Origin: an uncultured Actinomycetes bacterium | GTDB taxonomy: Bacteria; Actinomycetota; Acidimicrobiia; Acidimicrobiales; Ilumatobacteraceae | Assembly (NCBI GenBank): GCA_903858075.1 | Contig: CAIOHI010000257.1 | Location: forward strand, 1-6,173 | Length of the DNA: 6,173 bases | Direction of reading: 5' to 3' | In this document: piece by piece, positions 4,943 through 6,173 of the stretch | Position numbering within the stretch: position 1 is the first letter of the stretch | Layout: each line of letters begins with the position of its first letter | The notes under the pieces: model-generated | The model's input: only the letters and a program-made list of their open reading frames with translations | Database searches by the model: none | What the model was told of the DNA's origin: nothing | Translations under genes and position numbers: made by a program

Positions 4943-6173
4943 TTCGTACTCGCTGCACGGCATTGAGCCACTGAGCATGAGCTGCGTTGGCGGCGCTTTG
5001 GTTTTCTTTATTGGGTAGGTAAGTGGCGTTACTCGCCCAATGCGTGGCAATTTCCTCTATGGTCGACCAAACACCGATACCCAGGCCAGCGAGGTATGCA
5101 GCACCGCATGCAGTTGTTTCTCGGTCTATAGGCAACACAACGGGAACCTGAAGTTGGTCGGCTTGGAACTGCATGAGAAATGCATTGTCGGTGGCTCCGC
5201 CGTCGGCACGTAGTTCTGTCAAAGTAATGCCGGTCGCCTGTGTCATTGCTTCGACCACATCGCGTGTTTGAAATGCAATTGATTCCAATGTTGCTCGTGC
5301 AAGGTGCGCGCGGTTGGTGCCGCGCGAAATACCAAAAACGCCGCCGCGCGCGTATGGGTCCCACCAAGGGCTACCGAGCCCAGTGAGCGCCGGCACCATT
5401 ACTACTCCTGCAGAATCGGAAACCGATAATGCCAGCTCTTCCACTTGTTGAGCGTTGTCAATAATGTGCAAACCATCGCGCAGCCATTGCACTGCGGCTC
5501 CAGTCACAAAAATAGATCCTTCAACTGCATAGGTGGTGGTGTCGTTAATGCGCCACGCAACAGTATTGAGCAAACCGTCAACCACCGATGGGCATGTGGT
5601 GCCCACGTTCATCAGCACGAAGCTGCCGGTGCCGTAAGTGTTTTTTGCAGTACCGGCAGTGAAGCATGCTTGGCCAAAGAGTGCAGATTGTTGGTCTCCT
5701 GCAATACCTGAAATCGGAATACCACGAGGAATGCCTTCAACATCTGTTGTTGCAAAAATGCCACTTGAGTTGCGCACCTCGGGAAGCGCATTCATGGGAA
5801 CGGAAAGAAGTGAGCACATCTCTTCGCTCCATGCATGTTTTTGAATGTCATAAAGCATTGTTCGACTTGCGTTCGACTCATCGGTTGCAAATGTGGTTCC
5901 ACCGGAAAGTCGCCACAAGATCCACGAGTCGATGGTTCCAAGTGCAAGTCGGGCAGTGGGTTCAATTACTCCGTTGCGTAGGAGCCACTCTGCTTTAGTT
6001 CCAGTGAAGTACGGGTCGAGAACGAGACCGGTGATGCGCCGAACTGTTGGTAGTTCATCGGCTAACTGTTGGCAGCGGTCTGCGGTGCGGCGATCTTGCC
6101 AAACAATTGCGGGTGCAAGTACTTCATCGTTCGCGCGATTCCAGGCCACAAGTGTTTCGCGTTGGTTGGTAAT
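4932..6173 (-). CDS. glpK: Glycerol kinase, start codon beyond the right edge
   Basis: Glycerol kinase converts glycerol to sn-glycerol 3-phosphate with ATP, feeding glycolysis through glycerol-3-phosphate dehydrogenase or phospholipid synthesis. The window encodes 413 C-terminal residues of an FGGY-family protein usually about 500 long, so roughly the first 80 are missing. Local residues 1-7 are ITNQRET, the glycerol-contacting Arg-Glu motif, followed by VWQDRRTAD, GTIDSWILWRLSGG, the catalytic aspartate D160 in AGDQQSALFGQ, the TYGTGSFVLMN loop, GSPWWDPYARGGVFGISRGT (local 267-286), the ATP-binding RADGGATDNAFLMQFQAD and ETTACGAAYLAGL. All point to GlpK rather than xylulose or gluconate kinase. 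The GTG at 6147-6149 is an internal valine, not a start. The stop is TAA at 4934-4932, within the end of the glucokinase gene. Promoter and any glpF or glpD partners lie outside the window. Confidence 0.96.
   Translation of the reverse strand: MTNQRETLVAWNRANDEVLAPAIVWQDRRTADRCQQLADELPTVRRITGLVLDPYFTGTKAEWLLRNGVIEPTARLALGTIDSWILWRLSGGTTFATDESNASRTMLYDIQKHAWSEEMCSLLSVPMNALPEVRNSSGIFATTDVEGIPRGIPISGIAGDQQSALFGQACFTAGTAKNTYGTGSFVLMNVGTTCPSVVDGLLNTVAWRINDTTTYAVEGSIFVTGAAVQWLRDGLHIIDNAQQVEELALSVSDSAGVVMVPALTGLGSPWWDPYARGGVFGISRGTNRAHLARATLESIAFQTRDVVEAMTQATGITLTELRADGGATDNAFLMQFQADQLQVPVVLPIDRETTACGAAYLAGLGIGVWSTIEEIATHWASNATYLPNKENQSAANAAHAQWLNAVQRVRTTQ

Overview
The window holds eight protein-coding genes packed almost end to end. 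Seven lie on the + strand and one, running off the right edge, on the - strand. The organism is most likely an actinobacterium, perhaps an aquatic member of the Acidimicrobiia. The reasons are a PimB-type mannosyltransferase of phosphatidylinositol-mannoside synthesis, an SRPBCC protein and a ROK glucokinase close to it (a neighbourhood I recall from mycobacteria and Streptomyces), a QueG with the actinobacterial-looking wording FGKNANLL, GTG starts, starts without clear Shine-Dalgarno sites, and moderately GC-rich codon use. The class-level assignment is inference.

Left part (1-1970): the 3' two thirds of homoserine kinase (thrB, threonine synthesis), then a 74-residue protein with two CxxC pairs, then epoxyqueuosine reductase (queG, last step of queuosine synthesis in tRNA anticodons). 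The queG GTG start lies inside the end of the small Cys protein gene.

Middle part (1977-4032): a GT4 glycosyltransferase resembling PimB, a four-helix membrane protein of unknown function, and an SRPBCC/polyketide-cyclase-like protein. This half looks concerned with the cell envelope.

Right part (4064-6173): a ROK-family glucokinase and, converging on it with an 11-base overlap of the 3' ends, glycerol kinase (glpK), whose first ~80 residues lie beyond the window. Both kinases bring carbon sources (glucose, glycerol) into central metabolism.

The + strand genes are separated by -14 to +36 bases, so a long transcript is plausible, with possible internal leaderless promoters just before 632, 3601 and 4064. 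I see no RNA gene, mobile element, CRISPR array or long repeat, and no non-coding gap longer than 40 bases. I found no sign of a wholly new system; the least explained parts are the double-CxxC protein and the small membrane protein.
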